Positions 43,682 through 52,567 are shown, counted from the stretch's first letter. The stretch is DNA of 64,000 nucleotides from Frankia casuarinae (GCF_000013345.1 NC_007777.1:2232001-2296000), one strand, 5' to 3'. A program made the numbers and translations. The notes: generated from the letters alone by a model not told the origin.

Positions 43682-44320
43682 TCAGGGCCGCAGTCGGAAC
43701 GGTGGGTAGTCGTCCGTGGTCAGAATGACCGCGTAGCAGACCACCCGGTTCGTCCAGCGCAGCACGCCGACGACGAAGTCGAACAGTCCCCGCGGGAGGC
43801 GTCCGGTGAGGAGCACGGCGAACCAGCCGACGATCATCGCCGCCACCGTCGCGATATACAGGAAGAACAGCGCGATGTAGTGCGGGACCGCCAGCAGCCA
43901 CTTGACCAGGGGCAGCCAGCGGTTCAGACGCGCGGCGTCCGGATAGGGAATCGTCAAGTGGACGGCCTGTTCGTCCTCCGTCGAGGGATATTCGTCCCGC
44001 AGCAGGGTGAGATAGGCCACGACCCGGTTCGTGAAACTCAGTAGAGCGACATTCCAGTCGAACCACCACCGCGGGTACCTCTGCCGGAAAAGAATCAGCA
44101 GCAGGGGAGCGAAGAACAGCAGCCCGCCGCCGAACATCGCACTGTTTCTGCCGTATCCCGTACCGCCGACCGCCGCGAGGACGACCGCGATCGGGATGAC
44201 CGTGATAATTCGAAAGAACACGGTGAGTCGATCGCGCTCCCCTGTCGGGTAGTCGATCTCGAAGGACACCGGATGGCCGGGGTGCCGCGGCTCTACGCTA
44301 AATGTCCCCTGGTCGGTCAT
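43682..44320 (-). CDS. DUF4389 membrane protein
   Basis: The 212-residue protein has four hydrophobic segments (residues about 36-55, 63-80, 142-175 with a break) and paired motifs RYPRWWFDWNVALLSFTNRVVAYLTLLRDEYPS and GLFDFVVGVLRWTNRVVCYAVILTTDDYPPF. The duplicated W..N-RV-Y...L-D-YP unit is the hallmark of DUF4389. The function of the family is unknown. ATG 44320 follows GGGAGC. It stands between the lipid island and the hydrogenase operon and is not obviously part of either. Confidence 0.88.
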   Translation of the reverse strand: MTDQGTFSVEPRHPGHPVSFEIDYPTGERDRLTVFFRIITVIPIAVVLAAVGGTGYGRNSAMFGGGLLFFAPLLLILFRQRYPRWWFDWNVALLSFTNRVVAYLTLLRDEYPSTEDEQAVHLTIPYPDAARLNRWLPLVKWLLAVPHYIALFFLYIATVAAMIVGWFAVLLTGRLPRGLFDFVVGVLRWTNRVVCYAVILTTDDYPPFRLRP

Positions 44321-44720
44321 GGCTGCTCCCTGGTAAATCGGTAACCTCGTCCTGCCGGCTTATTTTCGGTCAGCGGTGCCGGGTGCGAGAGAGCCATGAG
44401 TCCCCCTTTTTCGGTCGGATCGGACCGAGGCGGCCACGGCGAACCATCCGGCTGACGGTGTTCCTTGCCGCCACCCCTGCCACCAGCAAGATTGGTGCGG
44501 AATATATTCTTTTGCGCAGTCTTGTCGTCTTTATGGAGAAGGGGATATCGAGAAGGGGAGGCTGTCAGCGCGATGACGACGGCCATGATCTGTCAGGCCG
44601 CCCGAGAGGACTGTCCCCGACACCGGGCGGTAGTCCCCGACCCCGGGCGGGTAGGGAGACCGACGGGCCGGCCGCGAGCGGGGTGCTCTGTGGGGCTGCC
44701 CGGGCCCCGAGGAGCCGTGG
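44321..44720. other. Intergenic region upstream of the hydrogenase operon
   Basis: Four hundred bases between the divergent DUF4389 and hypA genes. A promoter-like AT-rich stretch occurs at 44500-44540 (AATATATTCTTTTGCG). GC-rich leader DNA follows to hypA. No operator could be named. Confidence 0.4.
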
Positions 44721-45131
44721 ATGCACGAGCTGGCGATCACCCAGAACGTCGTGGACACGATCGTGGAACGGATCGGGGCAGCGCGGGCCACGGCGGTTCA
44801 CCTGGTCATCGGGCGGGTGTCCGGCGTCGTGCCCGACTCCGTCCGATTCTGTTTCGACCTGGTGGCAGCGGGCACGCCGGTCGAAGGCGCTCGCCTGGAG
44901 ATCGACGAACCGCCGGGCCGTGCCCGTTGCCGGCGGTGCGGCGCCACGTTCGAGGCCGACGATCGCCTGCTCCTGGTGCTCTGCCCGTGCGGCAGCGCCG
45001 ACGTCGAGGTGGTCGGTGGCGACGAGCTGATGATCGTTACGGTCGAGGTGACACCCGTGCCGAGCGGCGGAGGTGATGTGGGATGTGTGGAACCTGCGGG
45101 TGTGACGACGTCGCGGCGCCGCCCCGGCTGA
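44721..45131 (+). CDS. hypA: Hydrogenase nickel-insertion protein HypA
   Basis: HypA delivers nickel to the hydrogenase large subunit with HypB. MHELAITQNVVDTIVERI has the nickel ligand His2 and the adjacent Glu. The zinc site is CRRCGATF...LVLCPCGS. The second pair is Cys-Pro-Cys, one residue tighter than the usual CxxC. The last 20 residues extend beyond the family's usual end and overlap hypB by 49 bases in another frame. It is the first gene of the fourteen-gene hydrogenase run. The ATG at 44721 is preceded by GAGG. Confidence 0.93.
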   Translation: MHELAITQNVVDTIVERIGAARATAVHLVIGRVSGVVPDSVRFCFDLVAAGTPVEGARLEIDEPPGRARCRRCGATFEADDRLLLVLCPCGSADVEVVGGDELMIVTVEVTPVPSGGGDVGCVEPAGVTTSRRRPG

Positions 45132-45934
45132 CCTCCCTCGACGGGGTCGACCCCGTCGACCCCGTCCTCGTCGGTCCCGGCCCGGCGCTTGCCGGCCACG
45201 CGCCTGACGGGGGGACCACGTCGCGCACCGTGGTTGTCGAGGAGCGGATGCTGGCCAGGAACGACATGCTCGCCGAGGCGAACCGCCGCCGCCTGCTCGC
45301 CCGTGACGTGCTGGCGATCAACCTGATGGGCTCGCCGGGATCGGGCAAGACGACGCTGCTGGAGCGGACCGTCCGCGAGTTCGGCGTGGGCGTGCCGATC
45401 GCGGTGGTTGAAGGTGATCAGGAGAGTATCCGCGACGCCGAGCGCATCCGGTCCACGGGCGCTCCCGTCGTCCAGATCAACACCGGCCGTGGCTGCCACC
45501 TCGATGCGGCCATGATCGACTGTGCGCTGCGTGAGCTCGAACCAGCAGAGGATTCGATGGTGTTCATCGAGAACGTCGGCAATCTGGTCTGCCCGGCGCT
45601 GTTCGACCTGGGCGAGCGAGCCCGGGTGGTGCTGATGTCCGTCACCGAAGGCGAGGACAAGCCGACCAAGTATCCGCACATGTTCGCGGCTGCCGATCTC
45701 GTCCTGCTCACCAAGTGCGACCTGCTGCCCTACCTCGACGTTGAGGTCGCGCGGTACGAGGCGCAGGTTCACCGGATCAATCCCCGGGTCGACGTACTGC
45801 GCGTCCGCGCGACCCCGGGATCGGGGCCGGGTCTGAGGCCGGGGCCTGGCCTGGGCCAGTGGTACGCCTGGCTGCGCGCCGAGCGGGGTGCCGGCCACCG
45901 CCCGCGGTCGAGCGGGCCGTCTCACGGTGTTTGA
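45083..45934 (+). CDS. hypB: Hydrogenase nickel-incorporation GTPase HypB
   Basis: The 283-residue protein starts MCGTCGCDD, the N-terminal cysteine nickel site. It continues with the G1 P-loop GSPGSGKT (83-90), metal-site residues in GRGCHLDAAM, and the G3 and G4 motifs ENVGNLVCPALFDLGE and TKCDLLPYLDV. There is no His-rich storage stretch, only a Pro/Gly/Val linker. GTP hydrolysis by the dimer drives transfer of nickel to HypA and the large subunit. The start lies inside hypA, so translation is coupled. A hyphenated palindrome just downstream may mark a second promoter. Confidence 0.95.
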   Translation: MCGTCGCDDVAAPPRLTSLDGVDPVDPVLVGPGPALAGHAPDGGTTSRTVVVEERMLARNDMLAEANRRRLLARDVLAINLMGSPGSGKTTLLERTVREFGVGVPIAVVEGDQESIRDAERIRSTGAPVVQINTGRGCHLDAAMIDCALRELEPAEDSMVFIENVGNLVCPALFDLGERARVVLMSVTEGEDKPTKYPHMFAAADLVLLTKCDLLPYLDVEVARYEAQVHRINPRVDVLRVRATPGSGPGLRPGPGLGQWYAWLRAERGAGHRPRSSGPSHGV

Positions 45935-45966
45935 GGCCGCGGCACCCGGGCAACCCGTCGAAGAAT

Positions 45967-46013
45967 AGCTACGAGTGTTCTCGTAACTGCATATAGCCAT
46001 AATGCGTAGTTAC
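45967..46013. promoter_or_regulatory. Nested inverted repeats between hypB and the structural genes
   Basis: TACGAG (45970-45975) and CTCGTA (45980-45985) form a hyphenated palindrome, extended by AG/CT outside. It is followed at once by GTAACT (45983-45988) and AGTTAC (46008-46013) enclosing GCAT/ATGC. This is the only AT-rich gap inside the hydrogenase run, and the spacing before the next gene (about 110-150 bases) suits a promoter with regulator sites. Confidence 0.55.
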
Positions 46014-46122
46014 ATGTGGTTACAGTACGGTGGGCATCGTCCCCAGGGGTGGTGCCACGGCTCCGCCGAAGGGGGACTGTCATGCTGCTCGCGGGTTCGT
46101 CCTGTCCTGGGCATCGCTCGCC

Positions 46123-47742
46123 ATGACGGCGCCCAGCGCGCGGACCACCCTTCACGTGGACGTGGGGGCCGGCACCGGTGCCGACGAGGCCGGTGGGAGC
46201 TGTCCCGCCGGTTTCGCGTCGGCCCGTGCAGTGGCTGACGCGGTGCTGTACGAGGGCTATCTGCTCTATCCGTATCGCCGCTCCTCGGGCAAGAACCGGA
46301 TGCGGTGGCAGTTCGGGGTGCTCGCGCCGCGGCGTTGGGTCGAGGCGGGTGGGCCGGTTCCACGGACCGTCGCCGGATCGACGGATGCGTGGTGCCAGCA
46401 GACCGACTGTCTTCTCGAGCTGTCCCCGACCGCCTCGGTTGTCGTCCGGCTGCGCTTTCTGCAACTCCAGCGCCGTTCGGTCGAGGTCAGAGGGGCCGAC
46501 GGTGCGTTCGGCGAGGTCGACGCGCTGAAGGCGGACGGCGCTGCTCGGCTGAGTTTCGACGAGGCGGTGCCGCGCGAGGCCGGTCTCACCCTCGACCTGG
46601 CCGACCTGGCCGACCTGGCCGACCTGGCCGACCTGGCCGACCTGGCTGACCTGGCCGACCCGGCCGACCCGGCTGTGCGGGGCCGGTCGGCGGAACAGGC
46701 TGATCGTGGAGAGTCGTTCAGCCTGAGCCTGCCCGGTGGCATGGAGATCGAGCCGTTGGATGATCGCGGCAACCCGGCGGGCCGCGACGTTGGGCGCGGC
46801 GGTGCGGCTCGGGTGGTTCGCCGGCGGTGGCCGGTCTCGGCGACGGTCCGGGTGTCCGTGACGCGGGCTGCGGCTCCCTTCCGGCTGTACCGGCTGCGCC
46901 TGGTCGTCGAGAACACGGTGGCGGACGTCCCCGCCGGCGCCGCGCGACCGATGGCGCTGCGCCGATCGATGATCGCGACACACAGCCTCCTGGGTGCGTG
47001 CGGGGGACGGTTCCTCTCGCTGCTCGATCCGCCGACCTGGGCCGCCGGGGCGACACGGGAGTGTGAGAACATCCACACCTTCCCCGTTCTCGCCGGTGCC
47101 GACGGAGCGCCGGACGTGATGCTGTCCTCGCCGATCATCCTGTACGACCATCCCCGGATCGCCCCCGAGAGCCCGGGTGACCTCTTCGACGCCACCGAGA
47201 TCGATGAAATCCTCTCGCTGCGCACGCTGGCTCTGACCGACGACGAGAAACACGAGGCTCGGGCGACCGATCGCCGCGCCGCGGAGATTATCGACCGGGT
47301 CGACGGGATCCCGCGGGACACACTCGCCCGCCTGCATGGCGCCGTCCGGTCGCTGCGACCGGTTCCGTCGGTCGGGGCCGCGCCGGCCGGCGTACCGGTT
47401 GCCGCCGCGACCACGCGATGGTGGGAGCCGGAGGCGGACCGGTCGGTCCGTCCGGACAGTGACAGTGTTTCCCTGGACGGCGTGATGATCGCTAAGGGCA
47501 GCCGGGTCCGGCTGCATCCCCGTGACCGTGGAAGCAGCTGTGGAAGCGACGCGCACGACATGTTTCTCAGGGGGCGCGAGGCCCGGGTTCAGGCCGTCTT
47601 TCTGGACGTTGACGGCGCCTGGCACGTCGCGGTGTCCCTGGACGACGACCCGGCCGCCGAACTGCACCGGTGGTACGGCCGTCATTACTACTTCGCACCC
47701 GAGGAGCTGGCACCGCTCACCGACGGACCGGGTGCGTCATGA
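46123..47742 (+). CDS. Hydrogenase-operon protein of unknown function
   Basis: About 539 residues from ATG 46123; starts upstream would add a stretch that is unlike protein. VADAVLYEGYLLYPYRRSSGKNRMRWQFGVLAPRRW near the N-terminus and MLSSPIILYDHPRIAPESPGDLFDATEIDEILSLRTLALTDDEK are conserved-looking cores. The C-terminal part (KGSRVRLHPR...VFLDVDGAWHVAVSLDDDPAAELHRWYGRHYYFAPEEL) resembles a small beta domain. There are no membrane segments and no cysteine clusters. A run of nine-base repeats (LAD units) lies in the middle. Its stop overlaps the protease start, so a role in maturation or activity of this hydrogenase is likely, but no biochemical function can be given. Confidence 0.75.
   Translation: MTAPSARTTLHVDVGAGTGADEAGGSCPAGFASARAVADAVLYEGYLLYPYRRSSGKNRMRWQFGVLAPRRWVEAGGPVPRTVAGSTDAWCQQTDCLLELSPTASVVVRLRFLQLQRRSVEVRGADGAFGEVDALKADGAARLSFDEAVPREAGLTLDLADLADLADLADLADLADLADPADPAVRGRSAEQADRGESFSLSLPGGMEIEPLDDRGNPAGRDVGRGGAARVVRRRWPVSATVRVSVTRAAAPFRLYRLRLVVENTVADVPAGAARPMALRRSMIATHSLLGACGGRFLSLLDPPTWAAGATRECENIHTFPVLAGADGAPDVMLSSPIILYDHPRIAPESPGDLFDATEIDEILSLRTLALTDDEKHEARATDRRAAEIIDRVDGIPRDTLARLHGAVRSLRPVPSVGAAPAGVPVAAATTRWWEPEADRSVRPDSDSVSLDGVMIAKGSRVRLHPRDRGSSCGSDAHDMFLRGREARVQAVFLDVDGAWHVAVSLDDDPAAELHRWYGRHYYFAPEELAPLTDGPGAS
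46597..46671 (+). repeat. 9-bp tandem repeat (Leu-Ala-Asp units)
   Basis: About eight units of CTGGCCGAC run in frame from 46597 and decay at the 3' end (CTGGCTGAC, CCGGCCGAC). They lengthen an acidic loop in the unknown hydrogenase-operon protein. Confidence 0.9.
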
Positions 47743-48344
47743 TCGGGCCGGCGCCCACCCGCGTGGGTCCGCCCGCGGGTTCCTCCGCGGGTCCACCGCG
47801 CGTCCTCGTCGCCGGGATCGGCAACGTGTTCCTCGGCGACGACGGATTCGGGGTGGAGGTTGTGCGCCGCATCGACCCGGCGGACCTGCCGGCCGGGGTG
47901 GACGTCGTCGACTACGGGATCCGCGGCGTGCATCTCGCCTATGAGCTCCTCGACGGCCGGTACGACGTGGTGATCCTCGTCGACGCGGTCCCGTCGACCG
48001 ATCCACCGGGGACTCTCGTGGTGCTCCGGCCCGAACTTGACGGGGCCGGCGTCAACGACATTCCCGTTGACGACATCCCCCCCGTCGATGACATCCCCCT
48101 CATGGACGCCCATGGCATGTCTCCCGACGTGGTCCTGCGGTTGCTGCGGGGCCTCGGTGGCGATGTCGGCCGAGTGCTGGTCGTCGGCTGCCGACCCGCC
48201 GTCGTCGAGGAGCGGATGGGACTGTCCCGCGCCGCGGGGGCTGCCGTCGGCGACGCGGTGCGGCTCATCGCGCAGATCGTCCGAGACCCCGGCTCGTGGG
48301 GTCCATCCCCAGCATCCGCCAGTAGGAGGGAGGGGCCGAGATGA
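47739..48344 (+). CDS. Hydrogenase maturation endopeptidase (HupD/HyaD family)
   Basis: After nickel insertion this protease removes the C-terminal tail of the large subunit. The core VLVAGIGNVFLGDDGFGVEVVRRI has the first nickel-sensing acidic residue (Asp where HybD has Glu). DYGIRGVHLAYELLDG supplies the second, and MDAHGMSPDVVL the histidine. An insert rich in Asp-Ile-Pro (NDIPVDDIPPVDDIPLMD) precedes the His and looks like a duplicated unit. The start at ATG 47739 overlaps the preceding stop (ATGA); its stop overlaps the small-subunit ATG. Its target is the large subunit encoded just downstream. Confidence 0.9.
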   Translation: MIGPAPTRVGPPAGSSAGPPRVLVAGIGNVFLGDDGFGVEVVRRIDPADLPAGVDVVDYGIRGVHLAYELLDGRYDVVILVDAVPSTDPPGTLVVLRPELDGAGVNDIPVDDIPPVDDIPLMDAHGMSPDVVLRLLRGLGGDVGRVLVVGCRPAVVEERMGLSRAAGAAVGDAVRLIAQIVRDPGSWGPSPASASRREGPR

Positions 48345-49405
48345 CGGCCACGAACCCGCAGTCCGGGAGCTCGCGACGCGGCGGTTTCGACGAGGTGCAC
48401 ATCCTCTGGATCTCCGAGGGGATGAGCTGCGACGGCGACACGGTGTCGGTGACCGCGGCCTCCCAGCCAGCGATCGAGGATGTCGTCACCGGGCTCGTGC
48501 CGGGGTTGCCGACGGTCCATCTGCATAACAAGGTGCTGTCGCCGACCGTCGGCGGGGAGGAGTTCCTGGCCCCGTACCGAGCCGCGGCCCGCGGTGACAT
48601 CGAGCCGTTCATCCTCGTCATCGAGGGCTCGATTCCGAACGAGAACATCCACGGCGACGGGTACTGGACGTCGTTCGGGAACGATCCGGACACCGGCCAG
48701 CCGCTGACCCTGAACTGGTGGATCGACCGGCTGGCACCCAGGGCGTGGGCGGTCGTCGCGATCGGCACCTGCGCCGCGTACGGCGGGATCCACGCGATGG
48801 CCGGCAACCCGACCGGGTCGATGGGCCTTGCCGACTACCTGGGCCATGACTTCACCTCCGCCGGCAACCTGCCGATTGTCAACGTCCCCGGCTGCCCGGT
48901 TCAACCGGACGACTTCATGGAGACGCTGACCTGGGTGCTTTACCACGCGGCGGGCACGGCACCGCCGCCACCGCTGGACGACCAACTCCGACCCCAGTGG
49001 ATCTTCGGTCGGACCGTGCACGAGGGCTGTGACCGGGCGGGCTACTACGAACAGGCCGATTTCGCGAAGGACTACAACTCGCCGAAGTGTCAGGTGAAGA
49101 TTGGCTGCTGGGGTCCGGTGGTGAACTGCAACGTGCCCAAGCGCGGGTGGATGGGCGGGCTGGGCGGCTGCCCGAACGTGGGCGGCATCTGCATTGCCTG
49201 CACGATGCCGGGATTCCCGGACAAGTTCATGCCGTTCATGGACATGCCGCCGGGAGGGAGCCTGTCCTCGCGCGCGATCAAACCCTACGGGTCGTTCATC
49301 CGCAGGCTGCGTGGCATCACCAATGCGACGGCGAACACCGAGCCGAAGTGGCGGCACAACCGGGAGCTGCTGACCACCGGCTACGACCCGCATTACCGCC
49401 CCTAG
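48341..49405 (+). CDS. hhyS: [NiFe] hydrogenase small subunit, group 1h (actinobacterial)
   Basis: The 354-residue electron-transfer subunit carries three Fe-S clusters. It lacks the twin-arginine signal of membrane-bound uptake hydrogenases. The proximal cluster motif is CDGD (residues 30-33), so Asp33 replaces the usual second Cys of CxxC. Cys144 (GTCAAYGG) and Cys185 (PGCPVQPDD) are the other ligands. The distal and medial clusters use His227/Cys230/Cys250/Cys256 and Cys277/Cys284/Cys287. The Asp ligand with three Cys is the known hallmark of the O2-insensitive group 1h (former group 5) enzymes that oxidise atmospheric H2. ATGA overlap with the protease couples translation. Confidence 0.95.
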   Translation: MTATNPQSGSSRRGGFDEVHILWISEGMSCDGDTVSVTAASQPAIEDVVTGLVPGLPTVHLHNKVLSPTVGGEEFLAPYRAAARGDIEPFILVIEGSIPNENIHGDGYWTSFGNDPDTGQPLTLNWWIDRLAPRAWAVVAIGTCAAYGGIHAMAGNPTGSMGLADYLGHDFTSAGNLPIVNVPGCPVQPDDFMETLTWVLYHAAGTAPPPPLDDQLRPQWIFGRTVHEGCDRAGYYEQADFAKDYNSPKCQVKIGCWGPVVNCNVPKRGWMGGLGGCPNVGGICIACTMPGFPDKFMPFMDMPPGGSLSSRAIKPYGSFIRRLRGITNATANTEPKWRHNRELLTTGYDPHYRP

Positions 49406-49498
49406 GACCGGGCCGGAGCCCACGTCGGCGAGACGGCAGGCGGGGCGGCACACCCGGTCTGTCCGGGCCGGGCCCAGCGATGCCGGAGGGAGTGTGCG

Positions 49499-51292
49499 AT
49501 GACGACGACCAGGCAGTCGAGAACCGGGGAGAAGCCCGCCCAGATCGTGGAGATGGCGTGGGACCCGATCACGCGCATCATCGGCAACCTCGGGATCTAC
49601 ACGAAGATCGACTTTGCCAACCGGCGGGTCACCGAGTGTCACAGCACCTCGTCGCTGTTCCGCGGCTATTCGGTGTTCATGAAGGGCAAGGATCCGCGGG
49701 ACGCGGGTTTCATCACCAGCCGCATCTGCGGCATCTGTGGGGACAACCACACCACCTGCTCGGTCTACGCCCAGAACATGGCGTACGGCATCGCGAACCC
49801 GCCGATGGCGGAATGGATCATCAATCTCGGAGAGGCCGCCGAGTACCTGTTCGATCACACGATCTTCCAGGACAACCTGGTGTTCGTGGACTTCTGCGAG
49901 GCGATGGTCAAGCAGACCAATCCCGGCGTGCTGGCCCGGGCAGAGGCCACCGCCGCACCGAACGCGGCCGTGCACGGGATGCGGACTATCGCTGACATCA
50001 TGCGTTCGTTCAACCCGTTCGAGGGGGAGATCTACCGGGAGGCCCTCAAGGTTAGCCGGATCACCCGCGAGATGTTCTGCCTGATGGAGGGCAGGCACGT
50101 GCACCCCTCCACGCTGTATCCGGGCGGGGTCGGCACGATGCCGGAACCGACGGTGTTCACCGACTACCTCAGCCGGCTGATGGAGATCCTTGATTTCGTC
50201 AAGAAGGCCGTCGCGTTGAACGACGACCTGTTCGACTTCTGGTACGAGGCGCTGCCCGGTTACGAGGAGGTCGGCCGCCGCCGGGTGCTGCTGGGCTGCT
50301 GGGGCGCGTTCCAGGATCCGAACGTCGTGGACTACCGGTACGAGAACATGACCACCTGGGGCCGGGCGATGCACGTGACACCCGGGATCGTCGTCGACGG
50401 CGATCTGCTGACCACCGACCTGGTGGAGATCAATCTGGGTATCCGGATCCTGCTGGGCAGTTCCTTCTACCAGGACTGGGTGAACGAGGAGCCGTTCGTC
50501 ACCCGGGATCCGCTCGGAAATCCGGTCGACATGCGCCATCCGTGGAACCAGACGACGCTGCCGGTGCCGCAGAAGCGGGACTTCGGGGAGAAGTACAGCT
50601 GGGTGATGAGCCCGCGGTGGCTTGACGCCCGCAGCGGCGAGCATCTCGCCCTGGATACCGGGGGAGGGCCCTTCGCTCGGCTTTACACCACGGCACTCGC
50701 CGGACTGGTGAACACCCCCTACGTCACCGCGACCGGGGGCGCGGTGAACATCTCGCTGCCGCGCAGCCGCACGCTGCCCGCCGTCGACCTGCAGTGGAAG
50801 CCGCCGGCCTGGTCGAACGCGATCGAGCGGGACCGGGCCCGTGTCTACTTCGTCGCCTACGCGGCGGCGATGGCGCTGTACTTCCTCGAGCAGGGCATGG
50901 ATCGGGTGCGCTCGGGTGACACCCGGGTGTTCTGCGACTTCGACGTGCCGGACGAGACGATCGGCTGCGGTTTCCACGAGGCGGTGCGCGGCGTGCTGTC
51001 GCACCACATGGTGGTGCGCGACGGCAAGATCGCAAATTATCACCCCTACCCGCCGACGCCGTGGAACGGCAGCCCCCGCGACTTCTTCGGAACTCCGGGC
51101 CCCTACGAGGACGCGGTACAGAACATGCCGATCTTCGAGGAGAACGGTCCGGAGGGGTTCAAGGGCGTTGATGTGATGCGGACGGTGCGCAGCTTCGACC
51201 CCTGCCTGCCCTGCGGGGTGCACATGTATCTCGGTCGGGGCCGCACCCTGCGCACGGTGCACTCGCCGATGTTCGGGGCCAGCCATGGTTGA
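49499..51292 (+). CDS. hhyL: [NiFe] hydrogenase large subunit, group 1h
   Basis: The 597-residue subunit has the two cysteine pairs that hold the NiFe site: RICGICGDNH (Cys77, Cys80) and DPCLPCGVH (Cys569, Cys572) near the end. After His575 a 22-residue tail follows, to be cut by the endopeptidase encoded upstream. GGWGxFQDP-like and other L-motifs (LLGCWGAFQDPNVVDYRYENMTTWGRAM) match actinobacterial high-affinity enzymes. With HhyS it oxidises H2 to protons and electrons on the inner membrane face. ATG 49499 follows GGAGGGAGTG after a 93-base gap. Confidence 0.96.
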   Translation: MTTTRQSRTGEKPAQIVEMAWDPITRIIGNLGIYTKIDFANRRVTECHSTSSLFRGYSVFMKGKDPRDAGFITSRICGICGDNHTTCSVYAQNMAYGIANPPMAEWIINLGEAAEYLFDHTIFQDNLVFVDFCEAMVKQTNPGVLARAEATAAPNAAVHGMRTIADIMRSFNPFEGEIYREALKVSRITREMFCLMEGRHVHPSTLYPGGVGTMPEPTVFTDYLSRLMEILDFVKKAVALNDDLFDFWYEALPGYEEVGRRRVLLGCWGAFQDPNVVDYRYENMTTWGRAMHVTPGIVVDGDLLTTDLVEINLGIRILLGSSFYQDWVNEEPFVTRDPLGNPVDMRHPWNQTTLPVPQKRDFGEKYSWVMSPRWLDARSGEHLALDTGGGPFARLYTTALAGLVNTPYVTATGGAVNISLPRSRTLPAVDLQWKPPAWSNAIERDRARVYFVAYAAAMALYFLEQGMDRVRSGDTRVFCDFDVPDETIGCGFHEAVRGVLSHHMVVRDGKIANYHPYPPTPWNGSPRDFFGTPGPYEDAVQNMPIFEENGPEGFKGVDVMRTVRSFDPCLPCGVHMYLGRGRTLRTVHSPMFGASHG

Positions 51293-51860
51293 TCCGGACG
51301 GCGCGGGTGGGCACCGGCTCGACGATCTCGCTGTGCGGGGCCGGCTCGCCCACCTCGACGAGGTGCTGGCGCAGGTGGAGCGCATTCCGGGGCCGAGTGG
51401 TGAGCTGGCGATCGACGCGGTGGCAACACTCGCGGCGGTGTACGGCGAGGCGCTGGCCCGAGCCGTCGGATACGCGTCGGGAGCCCCGGAGGTGCTCGCC
51501 GCGTTCACCGGCGACGAGCTGCTCGACCATCTGCTCGTCCTGCACGACGTCCATCCTGAGCCGGTCGGGGCCCGGGTCGCGCGGGCGATCGAGCAGCTTC
51601 GACCCGCAGTCCGGGACCGGGGTGGGGAGATCGAGCTGAGTGGGATCGAACGGGGGGTGGCCGAGGTCCGGCTGACCCTCGGCGGGTGTGGCTCGACCTC
51701 GGCGGGGGTCACCGAGGCGGTTCGCCAGGCCGTGCTCGCCGTCGCGCCGGAGCTGTCCGACGTCCGGCGCCTACCCGCGCCGGGTGAACCCGAGCGGACC
51801 GCCTTCGTTCCCCTCGACACCGTGCTCGCCCGGCCCGTCGCCGACGGGGTGGGTCCATGA
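51285..51860 (+). CDS. NifU-like C-terminal domain protein of the hydrogenase operon
   Basis: The 191-residue product has a helical N-terminus (LDEVLAQVERIPGPSGELAIDAVATLAAVYGEALARAV) and a C-terminal NifU-like domain: PAVRDRGGEIELSGIERGVAEVRLTLGGCGSTSAGVTEAVRQAVL. The canonical CxxC of NifU/NfuA is reduced to a single Cys in GGCGSTS, so the protein probably cannot hold a [4Fe-4S] cluster in the ordinary way. Such genes accompany group 1h hydrogenases, suggesting a role in Fe-S delivery or electron transfer for that enzyme. It overlaps both neighbours by a few bases, so it is translationally coupled. Confidence 0.82.
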   Translation: MVDPDGAGGHRLDDLAVRGRLAHLDEVLAQVERIPGPSGELAIDAVATLAAVYGEALARAVGYASGAPEVLAAFTGDELLDHLLVLHDVHPEPVGARVARAIEQLRPAVRDRGGEIELSGIERGVAEVRLTLGGCGSTSAGVTEAVRQAVLAVAPELSDVRRLPAPGEPERTAFVPLDTVLARPVADGVGP

Positions 51861-52540
51861 CGGCCCCGATGTCCCCGACGGCCGACGGCGCGTTGCGGCG
51901 GCTTGTGCGCGCCGCGACCGACCGCGCCGGCGCGGCCGAGGCCCGCTGCGACATGTGCCGGACCGCCGTGCCGGCGGAGCATCGGCACATCCTCGACGAA
52001 CAACGCGACGAGCTGCTCTGCGCCTGCCAGGCGTGCGCGCTGCTGTTCGACCGGGAGGCGGCCGGACGTGGGCACTTCCGGCTCGTTCCCCGGCGACGGC
52101 TGCGGCTTCCCGCACTCGACGCGGACGAGCTGGGTACCCCGGTGGGGTTGGCGTTCTTCGTCGTCGGGACCGACGGCTCGGTCAGCGCCCGCTATCCCAG
52201 CCCGATGGGCGCCACCCGCTGGGGCGTCGCGCCCGGCACGTGGCGCGGCATCGTGCGGCGCTGCCCGGCGCTGGGTGACCTGACACCGCTGGTCGAGGCG
52301 CTGCTGACGAACACTACCCACGGCCGCCACGAGCACTGGATCGTTCCCGTCGACGACTGTCACCGGCTCGTGGCGGTCATCCGGCGGGAGTGGAGGGGCC
52401 TGTCCGGAGGCCTGCGCGTGTGGCCGGCGATCGACGGGTTCTTCGCCGATCTCGGCCGCCGGCCCGCAAGCCCGGTGCGGGCCGCACGGCCGGTGCATCT
52501 CACGGGCCAGGGCCGCGCTGGCCCCGCGGGGCGGGGCTGA
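51857..52540 (+). CDS. DUF5947 family protein of the hydrogenase operon
   Basis: The 227-residue protein matches DUF5947, a family seen almost only in actinobacterial hydrogenase clusters. A probable metal site is CDMC (residues 31-34) with CACQAC about 25 residues later. The remainder has no known motif (GRGHFRLVPRRRLRLP..., LVEALLTNTTHGRHEHWIVPVDDCHRLVAVIRREWRG). There is no membrane helix. Function is unknown; a zinc- or iron-dependent maturation or electron-transfer partner is possible. The start overlaps the NifU-like stop (ATGA). Confidence 0.85.
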   Translation: MTAPMSPTADGALRRLVRAATDRAGAAEARCDMCRTAVPAEHRHILDEQRDELLCACQACALLFDREAAGRGHFRLVPRRRLRLPALDADELGTPVGLAFFVVGTDGSVSARYPSPMGATRWGVAPGTWRGIVRRCPALGDLTPLVEALLTNTTHGRHEHWIVPVDDCHRLVAVIRREWRGLSGGLRVWPAIDGFFADLGRRPASPVRAARPVHLTGQGRAGPAGRG

Positions 52541-52567
52541 GAGGAAAGAGAGGGAGGGCAGGACGAG

